NCBI GenBank assembly: GCA_039720395.1
Contig: CM077832.1
Location: forward strand, 15,194,966 to 15,258,965
Length of the DNA stretch: 64,000 nt
From: Liquidambar formosana
Lineage: Eukaryota; Streptophyta; Magnoliopsida; Saxifragales; Altingiaceae
Reading direction: 5' to 3'
In this document: one piece after another, positions 20,982-33,092 of the stretch
How the letters are laid out: each line of letters starts with the position of its first letter
How positions within the stretch are numbered: the first letter of the stretch is position 1
Notes under the pieces: model-generated
Databases searched by the model: none
What the model saw: only the letters and a program-made list of their open reading frames with translations
What the model was told of the DNA's origin: nothing
Made by a program: the position numbers and the translations under genes

Positions 20982-23764
20982 TGTCACACCCCATTTTTGC
21001 ACCACCTTACTAGGGCTCATCATTTCATGCATGTTTTTGTTTTGTTTTTGAGTCTAGTCACTTGCATTAGTTTTCTAGAGTCACAAGGACAATGGATATG
21101 AATTTTGGTTCAAATTGGAGTTGATCTTGAGGGATAATAAAAGCTTTTGTGACTTGAGGGGCATAATCGTCTTTTAAGTCCCAAACTTTTCATTTGACCT
21201 TGAAATGATCTCCAAATTGTCAATTGGAGTTCATATGGATGCATAAGAGGTATTTCTAGGTTCAATTTGGTAAGTCAATGGCTCGGGATTAAAATGGCTC
21301 GATGTAGTTCAAGTTGGTTAATTGACCCTTCCTTGGGTTAGCTCTAATTGACTCACAATTACCAACAAAATCTTTTCAAATTGACTTTCATTAGTCATCA
21401 TTTTACCCTCAAAAGTGTTTCATGAATTTCAATTTTGATATGGCCTGATGATGAGTTTAGTGTGGTTATTTACGGATTATCCTTGAAGAATTAGTGCGAA
21501 TCACAGCATGAGATTTTTGGTTAAAATGAAAAGAAAATTATTTTATTAAATTAGCCATTTTTATCATGACACTAACACGTGTACGTATGTGATGAGTGTG
21601 TGTACGCACATACGATACATGTGCATGCGTGTTAGCGGTCAGTCTCCCAATTTTTATAAAAGACAATTTCCTTTTCCTATTCAGATTAGAAGTCTTTTAT
21701 CATTATAAAATACCTTTTGATTATTCTCCAAGGAAACCTAGTCCAGGAAGGAAAGGGAAACTCCAGATTTCAGCTATAAATACTCTCTTAATGTCTTTAA
21801 ACAAGGGAGAGGAGAAGAGGGTTTGGGGGGAGTGAAATTCGTCATAATTCAGCAGCAGATTTTCTGAAAACCAACAGTTGTATTTTAATCATAACTTTTT
21901 CATCTGAAGTCAGAATTTGATGAAATTGGTCTTGTTAGAAAGATAATTCAATTCTCTACAACTTTGTATTTCACAAGCTTTGTCCAAATCCAACGTTTTC
22001 ATACCCAAAAACGCGATTGAAGTTGCTGCTGCTGCAAAGTGACGAAAATCACTTTTCTTTTCTCTTGTTCTCTTTTTGTTTTCTATTTTCTTTTCAAAGT
22101 TGAGTGAGTTGTGATCTCTTTGCTGTGATACCACTTTGACAAAGAGGAGGATTCGTGTTGGTTTGATTCACTCTAAAGACCTGAGGAGCCACGAACAATT
22201 ACAAACACAAAGGAAGGCCCTTCCTAAGGTATTCTCCTTCTCTATTCAAGCTTAAACTAGGTTTTCATATGGGTTAGGCTTATTGCATGTTAAAGGTAAC
22301 TTTTTTATCATGTATTAACACTCTAGCTAGTTAATATACATGGAATATCTATTTTTTATCTACTGTTTAGCATGCTTTAGGGCTGTCCTTTAGGTTTTTA
22401 ATGCATAGTTATGATTCTTGTGCTCCTGTTTGTCCTTGTGCTAGGATTAGTGTCATTGCATGTTAGAGTTAGGATTTTCATCATGTTATATTGCTTTAGT
22501 TAGTTAATATGCATGATTTAATTTCTGTTTAGTTTGGTTTTAGCATGATTAAAGTATGTCTTGTGAGTTTTTAAGCATATTTGTGAGTTTAGGGTTTTAG
22601 AGTCATTGTTTCGTGTTTGTTTTCATATAGCATGATAAAGTAGACTTTTTTATTGGTTTTTCTTCGTGTTTGCTGTATATGTTTTTCATATGGAGTAAAC
22701 ATGATAGTTTTGCATGCATGTTAGTATGTTTTAGGGTTTTTATGCATGATATGGTTCTAGGAATATGTTAGGACTTATTATTGTTCGCTGTTTTTGCTAT
22801 TGGCATGCTTAGTGGATGATTTTAGGTCATAATACTATTCTGTCCAGATTTGCATGTTAGTGTTTTTGCATGGTTTTGAGCACTTCTAAGGGTGCAAATA
22901 GGTGTGGTATTTGTCCTATGGAAAATAGGGCTGCTTATGTCTGAAATAGCTAATGTTTGGAGTAATTGCGCTCAGGTAAGTGGGTGTGAAGGTGCCCCAA
23001 TTCACCTTTCTTCTTAACTCATTCTCTTCTCCCTATCTAGGGTTAATTTTTAATATGATCCTATGGTTTAATTAGAGGTTTCCTTCATAAACAAAATTCT
23101 GGTTTTTATTAAAGTTTCCATTTTGTGGAGTTCTTTCTAAAATCAAACTCTCTATCAAATTCAACTCTTTTGATCAAATAAGGAAACCTAGGGTTTTAAC
23201 CATAGGTTTGTATTAAGTCTTAACCTTAGTTCTAATCGAACTACGTGGACTTTGATCCATGTATTTCGTTGCATGGTACGTAGGCGCTCTTCTTGAGGCT
23301 CAAGTCCGTTCTAGGATCCAAGCATCCTAGGTTTCTTTTTGTTTTCTTTTCTTCTTTTTATTTTCTGTTTTGTTTGCTTATTATGCATGGATGGATGAAT
23401 GAAATATATGATATGCATGCAATTCTTGTGATGATATACTTGCTGATTTTTGTATGGGAAAGATCTTAATTTAGCCCAAATGAACTGAGAGACCGAAAGG
23501 GTGACATGGGTGCCTATAGGCTTTGCCTAGAATCTTCCCATGTCATAACTTAGCCTCCGAATCCCCGATTTCTTTGGTTTTCAAAAGATTGGTTTTTGCC
23601 TTTCCTTTTTTTTTTATGGAGTCATTCAAATTGTTTTCTTAAAACAAACTATTTTTAGGGTTTTCCTTGTTTCCTTTAAAAAATAAGGTGGTGACTCCTT
23701 TCCTTTTTCTTTTTCAAATCCATTTTCTTTCAATCCCTTATGGGCCCAATTTCCGGGGTTCACA
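20982..23764 (+). repeat. 5' LTR of Element 1
   Basis: Starts TGTCACACCCC, ends GGGGTTCACA; 2783 bp. TATAAATA is at 21775-21782. Nearly identical to 37572-40353. Open frames inside (21596-21835, 21910-22134) recur in the other LTR only because the DNA does. Confidence 0.95.
21775..21782 (+). promoter_or_regulatory. Likely TATA box of Element 1
   Basis: CAGCTATAAATACTC, followed by purine-rich leader sequence. The equivalent in the 3' LTR is 38365-38372. Confidence 0.5.
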
Positions 23765-23767
23765 GTT

Positions 23768-23785
23768 TGGCGACTCCACTGGGGA
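23768..23785 (+). promoter_or_regulatory. Primer binding site of Element 1
   Basis: TGGCGACTCCACTGGGGA begins three bases after the LTR and would pair with the 3' end of a tRNA ending in CCA. Tat/Ogre elements are known to use tRNA-Arg, and the sequence is compatible with that, but the tRNA was not identified. Confidence 0.75.
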
Positions 23786-24640
23786 TTTGTGGGCTAGACT
23801 CTATAAAGTTTAATTGGGCTAGGTTAATTTCTTATGTTTAATTAAAATCAATCACATTGCATCCGCTTGATTGTGTGCTTTCATTTATTGCATTGTGTGC
23901 GCAAACTCTTGCATGTTAGGATCGATGTCCCTCGATGTATCCTTGCCAACGATCGGCCTAGTCTCAACCTTGGTTTTCCTGATTCCATGTGTTGGGGCGA
24001 AAGCTATCAACCTCTCTTGCCTAGTACCCTTGGGCTTGCCCTTGGGTATATTAAATGAGTTAATCACGTACTGCTGGACCCACGCGGCGTTCCTGATGCC
24101 ACATGTGGTTAGGTATAAGGATTGCTCAAGCAAGTGAAGGACCCTAGCCTACCCTTATCATTAGTCCATATAGACAGACTTGTAGGACACTACGGTCTCA
24201 CCTTTATGCACCCACAATTGTTTGTAATGATGCTATGCCGTGTTTGTGGTGTGAGGCTTTATATCTTATGCCCTTAATATAGACCTTTAAACCCTAGCCT
24301 TCGTTAAGGCCATGGGTTAGGAGGAATAAATTAAGGAAATAGGATGTAAAGCTATGTTTGTGATGTGCTAGTCCTAGGGGATTAATTAAACCTAATTGAA
24401 GGACTCTATGCCCTATTCTTTAAAACATACCCTTAATCCATGACCCCTGTAAAGGTAATTGGATAAAAGGAATGAATTAATTGAACATGGTGTAGAGACC
24501 GAATTCATTAAGGAAAATATGGAGGTTTAGGACAGATCCTTAGGCTAAAGGTTAAAACTTTTCTATCCATAGACGTGCTGGCTTGGATCCGCAATCCACA
24601 AGGGCGTCTAGTGAGTGTTGAGTCTACCCATCAGACAGAC
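23786..24640 (+). other. Element 1 leader between primer site and gag
   Basis: About 850 bp without a convincing ORF, so the upstream extra ORF of classical Ogre elements appears to be missing. The frame leading into gag is open from 24575, but the first ATG is at 24641. Confidence 0.6.
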
Positions 24641-27600
24641 ATGGCCGACGAAAGAACTAGTGAGGGGCACTTTGACCTTGAGACTTGCCTGAAAGCCATC
24701 ATGGCCAAGCTTAACCATACCGCTGAGACATCCGATACCGCATTGAAAATGGCTCAAGAGAACCAACAGAAGATGGCGGATCTTGAACAAAATGGCTCTA
24801 AGGCCCATTCCTTGGGTATACCTCATGGGGCTGGCACCGAAGAGGGACCTCAATCCAATGAGAACACTAAGACAAGGGGGGAAAGTAGCTCGAAACCTGA
24901 GGTCACCAACCTAGAAGGGGAAGCCAAGGGGAAAGGTACTAGCAGTGATTCCGTGTTAGCTAGCAAGGTAGAAGCTTTGGAGAGAACCATAAAAGGGATT
25001 CGCAGGGCTGATGACATGGTCGATGTGCAGACTCTATCCCTGTTTCCAACGGCTCGTATTCCACTACAATTCAAGATGCCGGAGTTAGAAAAGTTCGATG
25101 GGACGGGTTGCCCTAAGACTCATTTGAAGATGTACGTGCGAGCTATGCACCCTCGAGGGGCTACTGACGAGCTTTTAGCTCAAATGTTCCATGAAACCTT
25201 GGCCACTTCTGCTTTGAAATGGTTCTTATCCTTGGATGAGAATAGAACCCGGACTTGGGAAGACATATGCAATGAGTTTTCAGAGTACTACAAGTATAAC
25301 ACAGAGGTGGACGTTACTCGAAGGGACCTAGAAACTACCAAGCAAGGGGCTCATGAAACTTTCTCCGCTTACATTACAAGGTGGAGACAAAAGGCGTCGA
25401 GAATGACGGATAGGCCGAATGAGGAGGACCAAATTCAGTTAGTGGTTAAGAACCTGCTGCCCGTGTATCACAAGCACCTATTTGCCCACTATTTCCCAAA
25501 TTTCAAAGCTCTCATTGGGGCTGGCACGTAGGTTGAAGATGCTATCAATGATGGGACAATCAAGACTGAGGAAGTGAGGAGTCGCAAGACAAACTTTACT
25601 GGGAAGAACAATGCCGAGGTTAACACCATAACTCAACCAATCCAACCCTTTTCTCTCAATGATGTCAACCCACCTCGCCAATTCACTGACCTATTCATGC
25701 CACTCGAAAGAGTCCTTGAAAAGCTCATAAGTCGTGACCTATTGAAGCCACTCGACCCAAGACCTCCACCAAATCCCTTACCCAAGAGCTACAATGAGAA
25801 TGAGTACTGCAAGTACCACCAATCCAAAGGCCATGCCACCAATCGCTGTATTCGCCTTCGCCACAAAGTCCAAGACCTCATTGACAAGCAAGTCATTTCA
25901 CCACCAACCCGTCCAAATGTCACCCGTAATCCTCTCCCATCACACAACAACACACCCCCACCTAACACCATAAATGCCATTGGGGTTGAATCCTCTCGCC
26001 CTCGCCATCCCATAAGACAATACACTCCGCTCCCCATGACCTTAACCCGTCTCTTCACCATTTGCCGCAATAACAGCCTTATCATGCCACTTCCACCAAA
26101 GCCAAGACCATCAACCCCTCACCAATATTGCCAATACCATCGTGCACCCGGCCATGACACCGAGGCTTGTTTTATACTAAAAAAGATCATCCAAGACCTC
26201 ATTGACCAAAAGGTTTTGTTGTTGCCAAAGAAATCTATCCAACAAGAGCTGAAAGAAAGATATGAAGCAGGGGATCCTCAGGTTGGCCTATTAGGTGAAG
26301 CGTCGGGGAAATATGATTACTATATGCTGTACTCAAGCTCAAGTCCGATATCAGATGAGCCGATAGTCCCTTCAGGTTGGGATGACTTGCCGACAGAGAT
26401 GGAGAGCATCGACATGATAGAATGGGATGACTTGATGAATGACTCCGAGGAAGTCCATGACATATGGGCTAGCGATGATGAGTTGGACCATATAACCAGA
26501 GGGGGTCGTCATTTCAAGCCCCCCCACCTAGAATCTGAAAATCCGTTGGAAGATTTGGAAGGGCAGAGGCGTCCTAGCTTGCAAGAAGAAGAGGATGAAG
26601 TGCTTAGGCAGCTGAAGAAGACCAATGCCAACATTACTATTTGGGGCTTGCTCATGGCTTCGCATAAGCACAAACAGACCGTGTTGAAACTGTTGAATCA
26701 GATACAAGTGCCTGTTGACACATCCCCCGAGGGATTGGTACATTTGGTGAATCCAACTCCCAAGAACTCAACCATCGTGTTCACCGATGTAGACCTACCT
26801 AAAAGCGGGCTGAGGCATTCTCAAGCTCTCTATGTGACCGTTGACACTATGGGGAAGAGGGTTCCCACCGTTCTTATCGACAATGGGTCCGCACTGAATG
26901 TATGTCCTCTCCGAACTGCCACTGTTTTGGGTTTGGGACCCACTGATTTCACGCCATCTGGGCAGACCGTAAGAGCTTATGACAACACCCGCCGAGAAGT
27001 AATAGGGGTAGTTACTTTGCCTCTTATCATGGGACCCACTGAATTTAGGGTAGAATTCCAAGTGTTGGATGTGCCGTCATGTTTCAACTTGTTGTTGGGC
27101 CGACCTTGGATCCATCCTGCTGGGGCTGTGCCATCTTCACTCCATCAAAAGGTGAAGTTTCCTTATGAAGGATCCATAGTAACGCTTCAAGGGGACTATG
27201 AATTGAAACTCGCAGGTGTGCCTATATGTGAGATACAACCCGAATCAGCAGCGATACCGCTATCTGGGTTTGACTATGTCCAATGCATTGAGAAAGAGCT
27301 CGAAAAGGGTGAATTAATACCCTTGGACTTTTGCCCCCATGGCAACTTGCACGTCGGTGAAATAATGAGAAAGATGAGTTTCTTTCCAGGAATGGGGCTA
27401 GGGCGTCGCCAACAAGGGATCCCTACGTCTATTCAAAGCCGTGTCACCTCATACACCTTCGGGCTAGGATATGAGCCCTCTAGAAATGATCATGCGGAAA
27501 TGCTGAAGAGGAACAAAGAGAAAGTAAGAGCCAAAGCCGAGGGAAGGGTGTTAGACCTGAAGATCTCGCCATATCGACCTACTTTGAATGGTTACTTCGT

Positions 27601-27979
27601 CAAAGAAGGGGATGATTTTCTATATTGCGGGTTTCCAGAGCCCACCTTTGACCAAGCTACCAAGATCCGAGTTCCGGGTTTTGAAATCTTCTTCACCGAA
27701 TGGTATCCAATCACAGCTGAAATGGTGGATGATGATGCCATCAATGATGAGTTCTGGGAAAAGAAAGAGGAGGACTGGGCAGAGAACCTTGATGCAGGGG
27801 CTATGACTGAAATGTTCCAAAATATGATCCTCACCGTGGAAGACTCGACCATTGAAGAACTCCAGGGTTCGTCCATTAGCCATGCTACCTTGCCACTCCT
27901 GAATTGGTACCTTGAATGTGGTGTCGTTGCGGAGATCCATGAAGAAGAAGACCTTGGCCTACCTGATAGCAGCTTGTAG
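24641..27979 (+). pseudogene. gag-pro: gag-protease of Element 1, one in-frame stop
   Basis: One reading frame broken only by TAG at 25529-25531. The first part (to 25531) is the gag region, with the retrotransposon-gag fold signature around PELEKFDGTGCPKTHL and ALKWFLSL. After the stop the same frame gives two Cys-x2-His-x4-His-x4-Cys zinc knuckles (25808-25849 and 26129-26170), then the aspartic protease with active-site IDNGSALNVCP (Asp codon 26879-26881) and a LLLGRPWIH segment (about 27090), and then a G-patch-like stretch FFPGMGLGRRQQG (about 27375-27420). Start chosen as the first ATG. The frame ends at TAG 27977-27979, which may be removed as part of an intron. The stop may make this copy defective, or be read through. 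Confidence 0.85.
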
Positions 27980-28146
27980 GTGTCTTAGTTTAGTAATATT
28001 TCCCTAATTCAATAAGATGTATCTACTTTACTCACTTTGTGGAGTCATAGTATTGATACAGATTTGTTTGTTTTCCTTCTTTCTTTTGTGTGTCATTCCC
28101 ATTATTCCTAGTCAATAAAGTGTGCTTTCTTTCTCTATATATGCAG
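27976..28146 (+). other. Putative intron between protease and RT
   Basis: GTAGGT at 27976 and a pyrimidine-rich stretch ending TATGCAG at 28146 bound 171 nt, a multiple of three. Removing it takes out the protease-frame stop and joins the upstream and downstream frames in phase. Ogre elements are known to have an intron at this place. The splice sites are predicted, not shown. Confidence 0.5.
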
Positions 28147-28165
28147 TGTCTCTTTTCTCTCCTCT

Positions 28166-30497
28166 ATGGATATTTATGGCATGGATATAGATCCTAGGAA
28201 CGATATCCCCACAGAGCTCATTGAGCAAAGGAAAAGGGGCGTCACCGAACCTAATATGGATGAATTGGAATCAATCAACTTAGGGACGAATGAATTGCCA
28301 AGAATAGTTAAAATTGGGAAAACCCTCTCCCCCGTTGAAAAAGAAAAGATGATCTCCCTCTTGAAAGCCAACATTATGGCTTTTGCATGGTCTTATGAAG
28401 ACATGCCTGGCATCGACCCCGATATTGTGCAACACTATATCCCCACTAATTCCCTAAAGAAGCCGGTAAAGCAGAAACTCAGAAGATTAAAACCAGAATG
28501 GGCTCTAAAAGTAAAAGAAGAGGTAACTAAACAACTAGACGCGGGTTTCCTCCAAGTTGTGGAGTACCCCGAGTGGTTGTCGAATATAGTGCCTGTGCCT
28601 AAAAAAGATGGGAAAGTGAGGATGTGTGTCGACTTCCGAGATCTCAACGCCGCGAGCCCTAAGGATGACTTTCCTTTACCCCATATCGACGTGTTGGTAG
28701 ATAGCACAGTGGGACATGCACTCCTCTCCTTCATGGACGGATTCTCCGGGTATAACCAAATAAAGATGGCGCCTCAAGACATGGAGAAAACAGCCTTTAT
28801 CACGCAATGGGGAACGTACTGTTACAAGGTAATGCCTTTTGGCTTAAGAAACGCTGGGGCTACTTACCAAAGAGCAGCTACGACCTTATTGCATGATATG
28901 ATCCATAAGGAAGTAGAGGTTTATGTCGATGATATGATCGTGAAGTCCGTGGATAGAGAAGGGCATTTCAAGGCACTAGAGAAATTCCTAGAGCGAGCAA
29001 AAAAGTACAACCTCCGTCTCAACCCACAGAAGTGCGCTTTTGGTGTCACTGCAGGCAAGTTATTGGGGTTTATGATCACTCAGAGAGGTATCGAAGTGGA
29101 CCCAGGGAAGATAAAAGCTATTGTGGAGATGGAGCCGCCTAGCACTGAGAAGCAGATCCGGGGTTTTCTGGGAAGAGTTCAATACATAAGCCGATTCATT
29201 GCCAACTTAACCATGGTTTGCGAACCAATCTTCAAATTGCTTAAGAAAGGTGTGCCAAAAGTATGGAATGAAGAATGCCAAGAGGCCTTTGAGACCATTA
29301 AGAGATACTTGAGCAATCCTCTAATCTTAGTTCCCCCACGGCAAGGTGCGCCACATTTGTTATACTTAACGGTCACCGAAACCGCGACGGGGGCTATATT
29401 AGCTCAATATCTCGAAGGGTCTACAAAGGAGAATGCCATCTATTACTTAAGCAAGAAAATGACAGACTATGAAGTGAAGTACAATGCGATTGAAAAAGCT
29501 TGTGTGGCACTAGTATGGGCGACGCAGAAACTCCGACACTACATGATGTCCTTTGAAGTGTTCTTGATAAGTCGCATGGACCCGTTGAAGTACCTGGTAG
29601 AAAGGCCAGTATTGTCATTCAGAACTGCTCGATGGTCAATTCTCCTCAATGAATTCGACATCAAGTACGTGAATCAGAAGTCTATCAAGGGAAGCGTCAT
29701 CGCAGACTACCTAGCCAGCTGTCCGGTGTCATCATCCGCTCCGTTCAACGATCAATTCCCAGATGAGGACGTGCTAGAGATTGGTAGAAAAACTTGGAGA
29801 GTATACTTCGATGGGGCAGCCAATAAGAAAGGTTATGGGATAGGAGTCCTGCTGGTCTCACCCGAAGAGGCATTTACACCGTTAGCGGTCAAGTTGGGGT
29901 TCGAAGCTACCAACAACATTGCTGAGTATGAGGCCTGTATCCTAGCACTGGAAGCGGCACTTGAATTGGGGATCAAAGAATTGGAAATGTTCGGGGACTC
30001 AGCACTAATCATTTGCCAGATAAAAGGGGAATGGAAAACTCGAGATGAGAAATTGTTGCCTTACCATGCCTATCTAGAAGCTCTAACCAAGGAGTTCTCA
30101 GAGATAGAGTTCAACTACCTTTCAAGAAACAAGAACCAGTTCGCCGATGCCTTGGCGACCCTAGCATCCATGGTGGAGATACCTGAAGGGGGAAATGTGA
30201 AGCCGTTGGTGATAGAATGCCGAGACAAGCCTGTGTACTGTTGTGCAATCCGAGGAGGAGAGGTAAATGATGGCCACCCGTGGTTCTATGACATAATGAA
30301 GTTCATTGAAGAAAGGGAGTACCCAGAAGGAGCATCTCGTATTGATAGAAAAACCCTAAGGCGATTGGCAAGTCACTATGTACTTTGTGGAGGAAAGCTA
30401 TATCGAAGGTCATACGATGGGATCCACCTGCTGTGTGTCACCGAGGAGGAAGCCGAGCATCTGATTAAAGAAATCCATGAAGGAACAGGGGCTCCGC
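28166..30497 (+). pseudogene. pol: pol of Element 1: RT, RNase H, archaeal-type RNase H, start of integrase
   Basis: Uninterrupted frame. The reverse transcriptase spans about residues 100-330, with VCVDFRDLN (about 28626), FMDGFSGYNQI (28733 on) and the catalytic YVDD at 28922-28933. The first RNase H runs about 29340-29720 (AIYYLSKKM, KLRHYM). The second RNase H starts at YFDGAANKKG (about 29804) and ends near NQFADALATLASM (about 30170); this archaeal-type domain is diagnostic of the Tat group. The integrase N-terminal finger begins near the end and is cut at 30497 by the nested solo LTR. The frame resumes at 32065. The nominal ORF end at 30502 lies inside the LTR. Confidence 0.9.
30493..30497 (+). 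repeat. Target-site duplication of the solo LTR, left
   Basis: tccgc, repeated exactly at 32060-32064. Confidence 0.85.
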
Positions 30498-30642
30498 TGT
30501 AGACACCCCATTTTGCACCCGATGAATTAGATTGGAAACGCCCTATGATGAGGTTAGTTCATATACTTTGGTAAACTTTGGAATTCGCCTACATGAGCCG
30601 AAAGAATTGCAGCTAAGAAATATAGTGATTCACGAAGTTCAG

Positions 30643-30693
30643 TGCGTACGCATTAAGGTAGGTGCGTACGCATGGATGTATGGTGCGTACGCA
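30643..30693. repeat. TGCGTACGCA palindrome cluster 1
   Basis: Three exact TGCGTACGCA copies at 30643-30652, 30663-30672 and 30684-30693, spaced 20-21 bp. Confidence 0.9.
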
Positions 30694-30831
30694 GCTTATG
30701 CTTCCAGAACCTTTCTTTTCGGGCCACTTGCCCTCCAGATCAGAACTCTTTCAAGGAACGTGTTGTAACATGTTTAGGAGACCTAGATTTCGGGAAAAAC
30801 AGCAGAGACCCCTAATCCTACTTCCTATGCC

Positions 30832-30840
30832 TATATATAA
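30832..30840 (+). promoter_or_regulatory. Likely TATA box of the solo LTR
   Basis: CCTATATATAACCC, followed about 40 bp later by the GA-rich leader-like tract. Confidence 0.45.
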
Positions 30841-30872
30841 CCCACTAGACACCTACAGAGGGGGGACTGAAA

Positions 30873-30874
<2 letters not shown>

Positions 30875-30904
<30 letters not shown>
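30875..30904 (+). repeat. GA microsatellite
   Basis: About 15 GA units inside the solo LTR. Confidence 0.9.
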
Positions 30905-30907
<3 letters not shown>

Positions 30908-31345
30908 AAAGCTATAGGAACAGGAAGAGAGAGAAGGAAATAGAGGGACAGAGAGAGAGTGTAGGAAGCTGCAATTCTGGAGGTTCAAGAAGGAGTAGCC
31001 CTTAAAGGAATCAGAGTGGAGAACCCTGAGGGTAATATCTGCATTTGGTATGTATAATTTACCTATTAAGCATGAAAATTCGTATTCAATAAAGTAATGT
31101 GCTGCCATGAATGCCATGATAACTGCATAAAATTGATTGCATGTCATCACATAGTAGACTCTTTCCATAAGAGAGCCTAGGACTTTATGCACATTTCTGT
31201 ATGAGCATCATGCAATAGGCCAGGGCTCAATTATATGATGACTTTGCTGGTATGAAAGTCTCCTGCGTTACCATCAAGATGGTCTCAGACTTAAATCTGC
31301 AAAAACGGACATATATGGTTTCTGACCACATAAATCGCCAATAGG

Positions 31346-31415
31346 TGCGTACGCAATTATTGTATTGCGTACGCAGTACAGTTATGCGTACGCAGTAAAA
31401 AATAGCGCGTACGCA
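31346..31415. repeat. TGCGTACGCA palindrome cluster 2
   Basis: Exact copies at 31346-31355, 31366-31375 and 31385-31394, plus a GCGTACGC core at 31407-31414. Spacing about 20 bp. Confidence 0.9.
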
Positions 31416-31608
31416 CATAAAGTATTGGCAGACAGTTCTTCTTTTATTTTAGTTTATTTTATTTTTTCTGTGTAAAGCATGATTAGCATAATTTAGGTTT
31501 AGTCTATATTCATATTCATATTTATTTTCTGCATATGTCATTTTATTAAGGATGCATGATGCAGACTGATATGTGAGTTCTGTGATTCTGCGGGAAATGC
31601 CTATTAGG

Positions 31609-31660
31609 TGCGTACGCATATATAAGTGGTGCGTACGCACCAATAAGTGTTGCGTACGCA
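31609..31660. repeat. TGCGTACGCA palindrome cluster 3
   Basis: Exact copies at 31609-31618, 31630-31639 and 31651-31660, spaced 21 bp. Confidence 0.9.
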
Positions 31661-32064
31661 CCTTACCTCGGCAGACAGTTTCTTTCTTTGTTATAGTTAT
31701 TCTGATAATTGGATAGTTCGTATATCATTTCTTTATGTTTATTTCGTGCCTCTGTCTGTATCATATCATCATGATTTGCGTGCTGCTGTGGTTGAATGAA
31801 TAGGGTCAATTTTGATTAGACATTAAGTTAATTAAAGCCATTAATCATGTGTGGGGGCCGGTTTCGACCGGGCGTGGCTGGGTGCCTAACACCTTCCCAG
31901 CTGCGTACCCTAGCTCCGAACCCGAATCTCTGGTTATGACGAGCTAGACCCTGCTAGGGTTCACTCGTTCCCATTATTGGGTGGCGACTCCTCTCCGTGT
32001 TAGTCCTTTGAGGCTAATGCGTATTCTCGAGCCATGTGGTACCGGGCGTGGCGCTCACATCCGC

Positions 32065-33092
32065 ACATGAACGGCTATATGTTGGCTAAGAAAATCATGA
32101 GGCTAGGCTATTATTGGTCCACCATGGAAAGAGACTGCCACGCACATGTCAAGAAGTGCCACAAATGCCAACTGTTCGCTAGTGGACAACATTTGCCTTC
32201 TATGCCTTTAACGAGTATGTCATCACCTTGGCCATTCGCGGTATGGGGGATAGATATCATCGGACAGATCAAGCCAAAGGCATCAAATGGGCATGAATAC
32301 ATCCTGGTCGCCATCGACTACTTCACTAAGTGGGTGGAAGCAGCGTCCTTCAAGACCTTGAATTCCAAGAAGGTAGCACAGTTCATACAGCACAGCATCA
32401 TCTATCGATATGGGGTACCGCATGAAGTTATCTCAGACAATGGCCAGCACCTTCAGAAAGAAACCCATGAGCTCTTGCAAAAGTACAACATAGTTCACCA
32501 TCTGTCATCACCATACCGTCCTCAGACTAATGGAGCGGTGGAAGCAGCTAACAAGAACATCAAGAAGATACTACAGAAGACTGCGGACTCACACACAGAC
32601 TGGCATGAGAAGTTGCCATTGGCTCTATGGGGTTACAGAACATCAATAAGGTCGTCAACAGGGGCTACCCCTTATTATCTAGTTTATGGAATGGAGGCCG
32701 TGTTGCCAGTTGAATTAGAGGTTCCTTCATTAAGGGTTGCTGTGGAGAGCCAGATAGCAGAAGTGGATTGGGTTAAGAGCCATTATGACGAGTTAGCTTT
32801 ACTCGATGAAAGGCGTTTAAGGGCGCTGTATCATGTTCAGGGGTATCAACGGAGAGTTGCCAGAGCATTCAACAAGCATGTCAAAGATCGAGGTCTAAAG
32901 AAAGGGGATGTAGTGCTAAAAGAAATCAGAGCTCCAGTGTTCGATCCACGGGGAAAATTCAAGCCAAGTTGGGGTGGGCCATACATTATCAAAGAGATAT
33001 TGCTAGCAGGGGCTGTTCGCCTCATGGATTTAGATGGAATTGAGTTCGCTCGTCCAACTAATTTGGATCAATTGAAGAAATATCATGTTTGA
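32065..33092 (+). pseudogene. int: Integrase of Element 1, resumed after the solo LTR
   Basis: Continuation of the pol frame. The zinc-finger cysteines are in KKCHKCQ (about 32151-32169). The catalytic core follows: IDIIGQIKPKAS with the first Asp near 32252, the second Asp in ISDNGQHLQ (about 32430-32455) and Glu in NGAVEAANKN (about 32530-32560). The C-terminal part contains the DWHEKLPLALWGYRTS and YGMEAVLPVELE segments usual for plant Ty3/gypsy integrases, and ends QLKKYHV. No chromodomain is seen, as expected for Tat. The break at the solo LTR falls within the His-His-Cys-Cys finger. Confidence 0.9.

Larger units (their letters stand above)
30498..32059 (+). mobile_element. Solo LTR nested in the integrase of Element 1
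   Basis: 1562 bp starting TGTAGACACCCC and ending GCGCTCACA, flanked by a perfect tccgc duplication, with no internal region. TATATATAA is at 30832-30840 and a GA microsatellite at 30875-30904. The start resembles LTRs of other plant Tat-type elements. It holds ten copies of a GCGTACGC-core palindrome. Removing it with one duplication restores the integrase frame. Confidence 0.9.

Noticed and set aside
21596..22134. Two open frames in the 5' LTR recurring in the 3' LTR
   Set aside because: The repetition follows from LTR identity; no domain is seen and they fall on the LTR promoter and leader.
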